Assembly: GCA_024697885.1 (NCBI GenBank)
Contig: JAILSA010000155.1
Location: 1-15,237, forward strand
From: Eubacterium sp.
GTDB taxonomy: Bacteria > Bacillota > Clostridia > Lachnospirales > Lachnospiraceae
Length of the DNA: 15,237 bases
Direction of reading: 5' to 3'
This document shows positions 1 to 7,331 of this stretch, piece by piece. A model generated the notes under the pieces. That model was not told the DNA's origin and did not search any database. It saw only the letters and a list, made by a program, of their open reading frames with translations. The translations under genes were made by a program, and so were the position numbers. The number at the start of each line of letters is the position of its first letter. Position 1 is the stretch's first letter.

Positions 1-1328
1 TCTAGGGCCTTCCAGAGGCGGTCATCGTCTGCCCCGGCATCCCCCCAAAGGAGGTTGGACCGAATAGAGCCCTGAAAGAGAACTGCCTTTTGCTGGACAA
101 TGGCAATTTTCTTTCTAAGTTCTTTTAGGTCCCACTCCCTAACAGATTTTCCCTCAATGCGAAGCTGACCCTGACTGATGTCATAAAAGCGGGGAAGGAG
201 GTGGACAAGGGTGGATTTTCCCGAGCCCGTTCCTCCGATAATACCTATAGTCTGGCCTTTTTTTACCTGGAGATTGATGTCCTCTAGGGCAGGCTCGCCT
301 CCCTGGCCATAGGTCATGTAGACATGGTCCATAACAATCTGTGGATCCTGGCTTTGAAGCTGGCTCTCCTCCTCCACCTTCATCCCCGCCTCCATTTCAA
401 AAATGTCCTGGATGCGGCGGCCACAGGCTGCTGCCTTGTTGACGCTGATAATCAGGTTGGCAAGCTTTACTAACTCCACCAAAATCTGAGACATATAATT
501 TACCAGGGCAAAGACCTGGCCCTGGGTCAAAATCCCTGCATCCACTCGCAGGGCTCCAATCCAGATCAGGGCAATCATGGCCCCGTTAATAATCAGGAAG
601 GTCAGAGGGTTCATCAGGGCTGAAATTCTTCCCACAAAGGTCTGCATGTCATTGAGGGTCTGGTTTTCCTCCTCAAATTCCTCCACCTCTTTTTCCTGCT
701 TGTTGAAGGCTCGAATCACCCTGGCTCCTGTCAGGTTGTCTCTGGTTCTCCCGGTGATCTTGTCCAACTGGCCCTGAACCCTCTTGTAGAGGGGGATGCT
801 GGCAAACATGAGGCCAAAGACCACCAGGGTCAAGAGGGGAATGGCCACCACAAAGACCATGGCCCCCTTCCAGTCAATGGTAAAGGCCATCACCATGGCT
901 CCTAGCACAATAAAAGGAGACCTGAGAAAAAGCCTGAGCACCAGGTTTACCCCATTTTGCACCTGGTTGACATCGCTGGTCATTCTGGTAATCATGGTAG
1001 AGGTTCCCACCTGGTCCAGGGCGTCAAAAGGCAGGGCCTGGATGTGGGCAAAGAGGTCGTGCTTTAAATCCGTGGCAAAGCCCACCGCCGCCTTGGCTGC
1101 AAAGTACTGGGCCGTAAGGGAGGCCGCCAGTCCCACCGCCGCTAAAAGGAATAAGACCAGGGCCATTTTCCATATATAGGTCATGTCTCCCTGGTCGATT
1201 CCGCGGTCAATAATAGATGCCATGATTAATGGCACAAAAAGTTCAAAGCTAGCCTCTAAGAGCTTGAATAAGGGGGCCAAAATTGCCTCCTTCTTATAGG
1301 CCCTTATGTATCTTAACAATTCTTTCAT
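1..1328 (-). CDS. ABC exporter half-transporter (TMD-NBD), partial at 3' end
   Basis: ATP-driven exporter of the LmrA/MdlB/MsbA-like class, with membrane and ATPase domains fused; it would act as a dimer in the cytoplasmic membrane. 442 codons are visible and the reading frame leaves the window at base 1. Residues 1-300 hold about six hydrophobic spans (around 18-40, 55-73, 135-152, 156-177, 240-260 and 270-293). The NBD starts near 330 with Walker A GGTGSGKS at 365-372 and the Q-loop (VQQ, 411-413), followed by LFQGSIRSNL. The signature motif, Walker B and H-loop lie beyond the window. The ATG follows the stop of the glycerophosphotransferase gene by 3 bp, with a GGGAGA ribosome site inside that gene's end, so it is the fifth gene of the MMPL operon. 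Such proteins often come as adjacent heterodimer pairs, so a partner gene may follow to the left. The substrate is unknown; family assignment is firm. Confidence 0.93.
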   Translation of the reverse strand, partial: MKELLRYIRAYKKEAILAPLFKLLEASFELFVPLIMASIIDRGIDQGDMTYIWKMALVLFLLAAVGLAASLTAQYFAAKAAVGFATDLKHDLFAHIQALPFDALDQVGTSTMITRMTSDVNQVQNGVNLVLRLFLRSPFIVLGAMVMAFTIDWKGAMVFVVAIPLLTLVVFGLMFASIPLYKRVQGQLDKITGRTRDNLTGARVIRAFNKQEKEVEEFEEENQTLNDMQTFVGRISALMNPLTFLIINGAMIALIWIGALRVDAGILTQGQVFALVNYMSQILVELVKLANLIISVNKAAACGRRIQDIFEMEAGMKVEEESQLQSQDPQIVMDHVYMTYGQGGEPALEDINLQVKKGQTIGIIGGTGSGKSTLVHLLPRFYDISQGQLRIEGKSVREWDLKELRKKIAIVQQKAVLFQGSIRSNLLWGDAGADDDRLWKAL

Positions 1329-1331
1329 CTC

Positions 1332-2483
1332 TTATCTCCCTTGGTCAAAGTCATAGTGTTCTCTCATATAGTCATAAAGTCTCTGGCAAGCTCCCCCCTG
1401 AGGATAATCCTGGTAGCATTCCATCATTTTTTTCATCTTCTTCATAAGCTCCCTCTCCGGACTGACCACCTGGTCCAAAAAGCCAAGCAAGTGGTCAAAA
1501 TCCTCCACCCGGTAGCCCAGGACCTCCTCTTCAAAATGGTCAAAGGCGCAGCCGTAGGTGGCAAAGTAATCCTGGCTGTCAGAACATGTGAGAGCAATAG
1601 GCCTTTGAAGGGCCAAAAAATCAAAGTAGACAGAGGAATAATCCGTAATCAGGCCCTTGGCTCCTGCCAGGACCTGGTAGAGGTTGATTTTTTCCTCCCT
1701 TAACCACTGGTCGTCTGCCAGAACAATGTGGGGCAGGCGCCTTAGGTCAATAGCGGACAAGTCCTGGGCTGGATGAGGTCGAAAATACAGGGTCAGGCCC
1801 CTGTCTTCTAAGGCCCTTTCTAAGGCCTCTAATTCCTGTTCCGTCTCCACCTCCGGCATGCCAAAGGGATAGGTCTTTTTTAAGTTCAAAGAGGCCTTGT
1901 CCCTGTGCTGGCGAAAGGTGGGGAGCCAGACCAGGTAGTCCCCAAAATCCTTTTCCATTTTTTTCTGAAAAATATCATCTCTGGGATAGCCAAGAGGCAG
2001 AAGCTTGTCCTCAGGGATTCCCAATTTTCCGGTAAAGACATCCTTCCAATTGGCCCCCATGGTCAGGTAGCCATCCACCTCTCCCAACTGGTCGTAGCCG
2101 TGGTAGCCCCGGGTGATTTTAATCAGCATGCCATGGCCTAGATGGATGCGGATCTGGCCCTTCCTCCTCTTTTTGATATAGGAGTTGGAGTCCACAATAT
2201 AGCGGGACCTGTAAAGGATCTTTAACCTCTTTACCTGCTGGCCAAGGCCCCTGGCCTTTAGGGCAAAGGTGTCCACTCCCTCCGGCAGGTCAGAAAACTC
2301 CTCCTCCGGCCTGTGAAGGCCCCAGTGGATCTTCACCCTTTTATTGACCCCCTGGCTCAAGAGAAATTCATAAAAGGCCAGGCTATTATCAGAAAAATCC
2401 GGATGACTCTCTAGAATGATATCATTCCGAAGAGGTAACATCCGGATTATAGTGATCAAAATTTTTTTGACGATGTTTCCCAT
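1332..2483 (-). CDS. CDP-glycerol glycerophosphotransferase-like protein (TagB/TagF family)
   Basis: A 383-residue protein resembling the Glyphos_transf (PF04464) enzymes that add glycerol-phosphate from CDP-glycerol to wall teichoic acid or related polymers at the inner membrane face. Family-like signatures are HLGHG (114-118, matching the family's WHG..K region), WLPTFR (186-191), RPHP (235-238) and TDYSSVYFD (280-288) followed by LALQRPI. These last motifs form the nucleotide-sugar-binding C-terminal half of a GT-B fold. Residues 1-18 are hydrophobic and basic, which fits peripheral membrane attachment. It is shorter than full TagF and nearer TagB-sized enzymes. The ATG lies 6 bp after the tetR stop; its AGGAGAT ribosome site sits within the tetR 3' end, implying translational coupling. 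No tagA/tagD/tarI neighbours are visible, so a complete teichoic acid locus is not evident. It could prime, extend or decorate another phosphoglycerol polymer or glycolipid. Confidence 0.88.
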   Translation of the reverse strand: MGNIVKKILITIIRMLPLRNDIILESHPDFSDNSLAFYEFLLSQGVNKRVKIHWGLHRPEEEFSDLPEGVDTFALKARGLGQQVKRLKILYRSRYIVDSNSYIKKRRKGQIRIHLGHGMLIKITRGYHGYDQLGEVDGYLTMGANWKDVFTGKLGIPEDKLLPLGYPRDDIFQKKMEKDFGDYLVWLPTFRQHRDKASLNLKKTYPFGMPEVETEQELEALERALEDRGLTLYFRPHPAQDLSAIDLRRLPHIVLADDQWLREEKINLYQVLAGAKGLITDYSSVYFDFLALQRPIALTCSDSQDYFATYGCAFDHFEEEVLGYRVEDFDHLLGFLDQVVSPERELMKKMKKMMECYQDYPQGGACQRLYDYMREHYDFDQGR

Positions 2484-2489
2484 TTCGTT

Positions 2490-3095
2490 CTATATCTCCT
2501 GTCGTCGAAGTATATCACAAATCATTCCGTCAAGCTCTGGCTTTAGTTCCTCTAAAGTCACGGGCTCCTGGAAGAGGATTACATTGTGACAGGTGGCATT
2601 TACTAACTCCACAATCATGTAGAGCATGAGGTCAGGATTACGAAACTTTCTGCCAGACTCCTCCAGGAGGGCCTTGTAGGCATCGTAAAAAGTAAAATCC
2701 TGCTCACTGATTCCACCAGTTACAAGCATATCATGAAATACTCCCCAACTCAAGTTTTTCGATATGAAACGAAGTAAGATTTTGTTGGAGTTAAGACTGT
2801 CAATTACGGAATGGACAATGAATAAAACCTTTTCCTCCAGGGTGGGCAAAACCTGCTTGTTGAGGGCCTCTGTGGCCAGGTCAAAAAGTTCCCCGGCCCG
2901 CTCGGCAATCAACTTGTCCCTCAAGTCGTACTTGTCCTTAAAATAGAGGTAAAAAGTTCCCTTGGCCACATTGGCCTTGGCTGCAATTTCGGAGATGGAA
3001 GTCTCTGTGATTCCCTTGGTAACAAAGAGGTCGAAGGCCGTCTCAAAAAGGGCCTCCCTCTTTAAACGCTTTTTTTCCGTCAGTTTACTAGTCAT
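2490..3095 (-). CDS. TetR/AcrR-family transcriptional regulator
   Basis: A 201-residue one-component repressor. The N-terminal DNA-binding domain (about 8-55) shows the usual TetR pattern: an amphipathic first helix (ALFETAFDLFVTKG), then the helix-turn-helix SISEIAAKANVAKGTFYLYF at 33-52. Residues 60-200 form the helical ligand-binding and dimer domain, which is not informative about the effector. The ATG overlaps the 3' end of the heptad-repeat gene by 8 bp (ATGACTAG) with only a weak ribosome site, so it is probably translated by coupling. Being inside the operon whose promoter carries two TGACC-N3-GGTCA palindromes, it most likely represses its own operon, including the exporter. This arrangement is common for efflux systems (for example FarR with the MMPL exporter FarE in Staphylococcus), although the ligand here is unknown. 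Confidence 0.93.
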   Translation of the reverse strand: MTSKLTEKKRLKREALFETAFDLFVTKGITETSISEIAAKANVAKGTFYLYFKDKYDLRDKLIAERAGELFDLATEALNKQVLPTLEEKVLFIVHSVIDSLNSNKILLRFISKNLSWGVFHDMLVTGGISEQDFTFYDAYKALLEESGRKFRNPDLMLYMIVELVNATCHNVILFQEPVTLEELKPELDGMICDILRRQEI

Positions 3096-5097
3096 TCTCT
3101 ACCGCCTCAGTCTCAATAATAAACTTAACTTCACCGTCCATGTTCTTACTAATTCCGCTGAAGTTTTTGTATTCTTTTCCCGCATCAAGGGTAGCTCTCA
3201 AACGAGAAATCAGAGGTTTAATGTCATCCTCATACTTGTCTGTGAGCTTAACAATACCCTTCTTGTTAAATTCATCTATGCCCTCTGCAAACTTTTCAGT
3301 TCCCTGACCCAATTCCTGGCTGGCATCTGCAATCTTACCTGCTCCCTGAACTAACTTAGTGGTAGCCTTATTTAAAGCCTTGCCTCCACTTGTTAATTTC
3401 TTCATTCCCTTGGCCAGGGTCTTCATGGTCTTGTTAATTTTCTTACTGGATTTTTTCAGGGTCTTGCCTCCCTTGGTCAGCTTGCTATTGTTAGCTGTCA
3501 GGGTCTCGCCGCCCTCTTTTAATTTCTTAATGTTGGTCACTAATTCTGGCATGGATTTTTTTAACTGGCCAGATGCCTCTGTTAAACTAGAAGAATTTTT
3601 TGACAGGGTGGAAAGGCTATCCATCACAGTGGACACTCCCTCAGAAAGGGCTGTGGCCCCCTGCTTTAACTGGCTGTCCTTTGCCGTCTCTTCTTTCAGT
3701 TTTGTAATGGCCGCTTTTTGTCCCGCTGTCACCTTTTTTAGGCTCTCAATGGCCACCTTGACATCCTCGCTTGTGGCCTCTAGCGGCTCAAGGGCTGCTA
3801 TAATTTTTTCGTTGCTTGCATAACTTGCCTCTAACTCAGTCAGGGCCTCATTCATACTGGTGACGCCGTCAGAAAGATTCTTGGCACCACTCTTTAGGGC
3901 TGTGACATTCTCCTTGGCAGCTAACTTGTCCACACCTCCTGTGTAGGTTGTTAGTCCCTCATCAAAGGTCTTTAACTGGCTTGGAAGTCCCTTGGTGGCC
4001 TCATAGAGAGCAGTGTTTCCCTGGGCAATCTGGTCTGCCCCCTTGACGTAGGAATTTACTCCATCCACATAGGAATTAACGCCACTGGTATAGGCCTTGA
4101 TTCCCTTTTTCAACTCTGGGCCAGCCCCTGTCAGGCTGTTGACACCCTTAACATATTTTTGGACTCCGTCCTTTTTATAAGTCTTTACGGCGTCCTCAAA
4201 CTCTCCCATTTTCTCCGCGAAGGTTCCGGCTCCATCGGACAGGGTATCCGCTCCATCTACCAGTTCTTCTCCAGCCTCCTTGAGGTCATCAATTTTGTCC
4301 TCGATTTCGTCTAACTCCTCCACATCGTCAAGGTCCATCTCATTAAAGAGGGCGGAACTTCCATAGGTGTAAGTGTTTCCCAGCTCACAGTTCTCCACAT
4401 GGGCCTCAATGGTAAAATCGCTGGTGAGTTTGTCTGCCATATCCTCTGAAAAATCTTCGATCTGCAGGCTCTCTGCCAGACCCGGCAGGCCGTAACCCAC
4501 AACGATACAATTGCTTCCCTCGTTAATGACCTTGCCATTGTCCACCTTTACATCAGAGTATACATCCTGGTCCATAATCATACCAGTCACCATAACAAAT
4601 GGGGTGTAGATAGTAGTCTTTTCTCCCTCTACCACCTTGGTCTGCTTGGACTTGTTTATATACTCCACATGGATTTCTAACTGGCCAGACTTGCCTAAAA
4701 GGTCCTGTGGAGCAATGTCTTCACCGTCTAGCTTGTAGCTGATCTTCAGCCCCACTGGCAATTCCTTGTCTGTGGTTCCCTGATAATAGATATCCTTGTC
4801 CCCGGCATTCCAGGTCACATCCTGGCCCGCCTGGTCAAAGGTCTCATCTCCCTTTACATTTTTGATCTCTGTCAAATGGGAAAAATCCTCTACATTTCCC
4901 CCCTGGCTGCCGGAGTGCTCTAACCAGTCAGACACGGTGGTGCTTGTAACGCTGCCATCCGCCCCTGCATTGACAAATACAGTCTCCTGTTTTTTTACCT
5001 TTTCACCGTAGGAAACTACTCCGTTACTCAGGACCAGACTCAGAGCCAAAAGTCCTGATATAGCAGTTTTTCCAAAATATTTTACATTCTTCTTCAT
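3088..5097 (-). CDS. Secreted X-X-X-L-X-X-G heptad-repeat protein (YhgE/Pip-like repeat region)
   Basis: 669 residues with an N-terminal signal peptide (basic MKKNVKYFGK, hydrophobic 11-24, probable cleavage near 28-31). Residues 35-250 look like a folded, beta-rich domain. Residues about 265-610 are a long helical stretch with recurring L/V/Y-x-x-G heptads (LVDGADTLSDGAGTF, VDGVNSYVKGADQ, LKSGAKNLSDG, LKQGATALSEG, LVQGAGKIADA). This is the repeat type found in the extracellular part of YhgE/Pip proteins. Unlike YhgE/Pip, no transmembrane segment follows: the C-terminus (611-669) is polar, and there is no LPXTG or lipobox. It sits 18 bp after the MMPL exporter gene with a GGAGG site 8 nt before ATG, and likely works with that exporter on the outer face of the membrane, perhaps as a periplasmic-adaptor-like or substrate-handling partner. 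That role is inference from genetic linkage. A long coiled-coil-like rod is the safest structural statement. Confidence 0.8.
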   Translation of the reverse strand: MKKNVKYFGKTAISGLLALSLVLSNGVVSYGEKVKKQETVFVNAGADGSVTSTTVSDWLEHSGSQGGNVEDFSHLTEIKNVKGDETFDQAGQDVTWNAGDKDIYYQGTTDKELPVGLKISYKLDGEDIAPQDLLGKSGQLEIHVEYINKSKQTKVVEGEKTTIYTPFVMVTGMIMDQDVYSDVKVDNGKVINEGSNCIVVGYGLPGLAESLQIEDFSEDMADKLTSDFTIEAHVENCELGNTYTYGSSALFNEMDLDDVEELDEIEDKIDDLKEAGEELVDGADTLSDGAGTFAEKMGEFEDAVKTYKKDGVQKYVKGVNSLTGAGPELKKGIKAYTSGVNSYVDGVNSYVKGADQIAQGNTALYEATKGLPSQLKTFDEGLTTYTGGVDKLAAKENVTALKSGAKNLSDGVTSMNEALTELEASYASNEKIIAALEPLEATSEDVKVAIESLKKVTAGQKAAITKLKEETAKDSQLKQGATALSEGVSTVMDSLSTLSKNSSSLTEASGQLKKSMPELVTNIKKLKEGGETLTANNSKLTKGGKTLKKSSKKINKTMKTLAKGMKKLTSGGKALNKATTKLVQGAGKIADASQELGQGTEKFAEGIDEFNKKGIVKLTDKYEDDIKPLISRLRATLDAGKEYKNFSGISKNMDGEVKFIIETEAVEND

Positions 5098-5115
5098 AAT
5101 ATCTTCCTCCGTTTT

Positions 5116-7194
5116 TTAATAATCTATCTTTCTCATATCCCATGTGGTCTTGCAAATAGCCTTGTCAAAAACTGTCAGCATAGCCGGCAGCTCCACAATA
5201 ACCACTACCATACTGATAATAGCTCCCCTAGAAAGCAGGGTACAGATGGAGCGAATCATGTCGATATTTGATGACAGGGTGACGCCGAAGGTGGCGGCAA
5301 AGAGGCTCAGGCCGCTGACCAAAATAGACTTGATGGAGGTCTGGTGGGCAATGGCCACTGCCTCCTTTTTAGACTTGCCCCTGTTTAACCTCTCCTTGTG
5401 GTAACGGCTGGTCATCAAAATCGCATAGTCCACGGTGGCACCTAACTGGATGGTACCAATGACGATGCTGGCCACAAATGGCAGGGGTGTGTTGGTATAA
5501 TAAGGCACGCTCATGTTGAGGAAAATGGCGAACTCAATTACAGACACCAAGATCGTAGGCAAGAGGATGGACTTAAAGGTCAGCATAATAATTACAAAGA
5601 TGGCCAGGATGGATACTGTATTTACCGTATTCAAATCCACATCTGTTACATCCTCTAGGTCCTTGGTTAAAGGAGCCTCTCCTATGACCATGGATTCTGG
5701 GCTGTAGGACTTTACAATCTTATTGATATCACCAATCTGCTTGTTGACCTCGTCTGTGGCACTCTTGTAGTCGGAGCAGATAAATTCCAGCTCATAATCA
5801 CGGCTCTTTAGCATTTCCTTAAACTTGTCTGGCACCATGGAATCCGGAATTCTCGCCCCCACAAAGGAGTCCATACCCAGAACCCATTTTACTCCCTCTA
5901 CCTGGTTAATCTCATCGTTTAACTGAACCCGGTCCTGGGTCTCAAGGCCATTTTTCAAAAGAAGGACATGCATGTTGTTCATGTCAAATTTCTCATTGAG
6001 CTTTTGGTTGGCCACAGCCGAATCCAAATCCTGAGGCAGGGAACTGTCAATGTTGTAATAGATCTCGTAATTTTTGTTGCCGTAGTAGGCAGGTGGCAGG
6101 AGGATGACAAAGAGTCCAATAGCCACAGGCCAAAGCTTTACAATAAACTTGGATGTTCTCTTGAACTTTGGGAAAAAACTTCTGTGGGTGGTCTTATCAA
6201 TCAACTTGTCAAAGCAAAGGATCATGGACGGCAGGAAGGTCAGGCAGACAATCACGCCAAAAACAACTCCCTTGGCCATAACCAAACCCAGGTCCATGCC
6301 CAGCTTGTAGGTCATAAAACACAGGGCGGCAAAACCGGCAATGGTAGTAATAGAGGAACTGGTTACGGACACGAAGGTGTTTGAAATGGCATGCTTCATG
6401 GCCCGGTTCTTATCTCCCTCAAACCTCTTTTTCTCCGCCTCATAACTCTCAAAGAGGAAGATGGAGTAATCCATGGTCACACCCAACTGAAGGATGGCTG
6501 TAATGGCCTGAGTGACATAGGAAATCTCTCCAAACATAATATTGCTTCCCATGTTGTAGACCACAGCCACGCCGATTCCCGCAATGAAAATAAAGGGGAT
6601 GGCGGCGGACTCCATGGCAAAAATCAAAACCAGAAGAGACAGGGTCACTGCCACCACTACATAGATTGGCATCTCCGACAGAGCCAGGTTTTTAATATCC
6701 GTTACTATACCTGACATTCCTGAGATAAAGGCCCTCTCCCCCACATATTCCCTCATGGCTGTCACCGCCTCCATGGTGGTGTCTGAGGATGTGGTGTCGT
6801 CAAAAAGGGCGATCATCATGGTGGCATCCCCGTTAAAAAGCGCCTCCTTGTACTTGTCTGGCAGCATCTCTACCGGAACACTGATATCCATAATATCGTC
6901 GTACCAGATTACCTTTTCTACATGGTCAATCTTCTTTAGACCCTCCTTCAGGTCTACAATATCTTTTTTCTCCATGTCTTCCACTATAATCATGGAAAAG
7001 GCTCCCATGCCAAACTGGTCCACCATAGTGTCCTGGCCGGACACGGTTTCCAGGCTAGATGGCAGGTAGCTGAGAACGTCATAGTTGATTCGGGTTGAAA
7101 CATATCCAATTCCAGCAGGAATCAAGAGGACTAGAGAAAGGATGATAATCAAGATCTTATGCTTGACCACCCATTCGCTAAATTTCATTATCAA
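5116..7194 (-). CDS. MMPL/RND-family membrane exporter
   Basis: A 692-residue proton-driven transporter of the RND superfamily, MMPL type, in the cytoplasmic membrane. The layout is two similar halves: TM1 (about 12-33), a large outer loop (34-175), TM2-6 (177-325), TM7 (352-370), a second outer loop (371-523) and TM8-12 (525-675). Aspartates expected for proton relay sit in TM4 (GVTMDYS, D242) and TM10 (GATVDYA, D589). MMPL proteins typically move lipids, fatty acids or other hydrophobic molecules. The start chosen is TTG at 7194: AAGGAGGT lies 8 nt upstream of it, while the ATG two codons later would have 14 nt spacing. It is the first gene of the five-gene operon, directly behind the operator-bearing promoter. 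A heptad-repeat secreted protein follows by 18 bp. Substrate unknown; family certain. Confidence 0.94.
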   Translation of the reverse strand: MIMKFSEWVVKHKILIIILSLVLLIPAGIGYVSTRINYDVLSYLPSSLETVSGQDTMVDQFGMGAFSMIIVEDMEKKDIVDLKEGLKKIDHVEKVIWYDDIMDISVPVEMLPDKYKEALFNGDATMMIALFDDTTSSDTTMEAVTAMREYVGERAFISGMSGIVTDIKNLALSEMPIYVVVAVTLSLLVLIFAMESAAIPFIFIAGIGVAVVYNMGSNIMFGEISYVTQAITAILQLGVTMDYSIFLFESYEAEKKRFEGDKNRAMKHAISNTFVSVTSSSITTIAGFAALCFMTYKLGMDLGLVMAKGVVFGVIVCLTFLPSMILCFDKLIDKTTHRSFFPKFKRTSKFIVKLWPVAIGLFVILLPPAYYGNKNYEIYYNIDSSLPQDLDSAVANQKLNEKFDMNNMHVLLLKNGLETQDRVQLNDEINQVEGVKWVLGMDSFVGARIPDSMVPDKFKEMLKSRDYELEFICSDYKSATDEVNKQIGDINKIVKSYSPESMVIGEAPLTKDLEDVTDVDLNTVNTVSILAIFVIIMLTFKSILLPTILVSVIEFAIFLNMSVPYYTNTPLPFVASIVIGTIQLGATVDYAILMTSRYHKERLNRGKSKKEAVAIAHQTSIKSILVSGLSLFAATFGVTLSSNIDMIRSICTLLSRGAIISMVVVIVELPAMLTVFDKAICKTTWDMRKIDY

Positions 7195-7202
7195 AATGTA
7201 TT

Positions 7203-7210
7203 ACCTCCTT
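7203..7210 (-). promoter_or_regulatory. Ribosome binding site deciding the TTG start of the MMPL gene
   Basis: Minus-strand AAGGAGGT, a full match to the anti-Shine-Dalgarno core, ends 8 nt before TTG at 7194 and 14 nt before ATG at 7188. Normal spacing favours the TTG start, giving a protein beginning M-I-M-K. Because UUG is a weaker initiator, it may hold down expression of a potentially toxic membrane transporter (inference). Confidence 0.75.
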
Positions 7211-7225
7211 GTATTTCCGGCCTTA

Positions 7226-7242
7226 TTGATAAAAATTATCAA
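7226..7242. promoter_or_regulatory. Fur-box-like palindrome in the MMPL operon leader
   Basis: A perfect inverted repeat with 7-bp arms and a 3-bp centre: TTGATAA-AAA-TTATCAA on the plus strand. On the minus strand the inner 15 bases, TGATAATTTTTATCA, match the Bacillus 7-1-7 Fur consensus TGATAATNATTATCA at 13 of 14 defined positions. It lies between the downstream TetR operator and the ribosome binding site, at roughly +27 to +43 of the predicted transcript, where a bound repressor could block elongation. The AT-rich context raises the chance of coincidence. It may instead belong to PerR, Zur or an unrelated dimer. Confidence 0.5.
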
Positions 7243-7246
7243 AAAA

Positions 7247-7259
7247 TGACCGTTGGTCA
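7247..7259. promoter_or_regulatory. Putative TetR operator O2 (TGACC-GTT-GGTCA)
   Basis: A perfect 5-3-5 palindrome, the second copy of the TGACC-N3-GGTCA element. It lies just downstream of the predicted start site of the MMPL operon, about +10 to +22. Its centre is 44 bp from that of O1, close to four helical turns, so dimers on both sites could face nearly the same side of the DNA. It is assigned to the TetR-family protein encoded in the same operon by location and symmetry. Confidence 0.75.
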
Positions 7260-7275
7260 GATTTGTCTTGCAAGA

Positions 7276-7304
7276 ATAATAACACAAAACTGACCACCGG
7301 TCAA
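7276..7304 (-). promoter_or_regulatory. Promoter of the MMPL-TetR-ABC operon
   Basis: On the minus strand the -35 box TTGACC (7299-7304) and -10 box TATTAT (7276-7281) are separated by exactly 17 bp, each matching the vegetative sigma consensus at 5 of 6 positions. The predicted start is near 7268, giving a leader of about 75 nt. The -35 box shares bases with operator O1, so repressor binding would exclude RNA polymerase. Confidence 0.8.
7291..7303. promoter_or_regulatory. Putative TetR operator O1 (TGACC-ACC-GGTCA)
   Basis: A perfect 5-3-5 palindrome overlapping five bases of the -35 hexamer of the MMPL operon promoter. It has the same arms as O2 with a different 3-bp centre, which is how dimeric TetR-family operators usually vary. 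It is the probable primary repression site. Confidence 0.78.
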
Positions 7305-7331
7305 CAATTACTTTTTTATTCAAATTTCCTA

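Noticed and set aside
577..1179. Plus-strand open frames across the ABC exporter gene
   Set aside because: They are antisense to a strongly matching transporter, lack ribosome sites and show no recognisable protein features.
3359..3823. Plus-strand 154-codon frame inside the heptad-repeat gene
   Set aside because: Its hydrophobic, phenylalanine-rich translation is the antisense image of lysine- and leucine-rich repeats, and no ribosome site is present.
7282..7308. Intrinsic terminator of glgP formed by the TGACC-N3-GGTCA palindrome and following T-rich bases
   Set aside because: The stem is only 5 bp with a 3-nt loop, the T tract is broken, and the same element recurs at 7247-7259 as expected for an operator pair.
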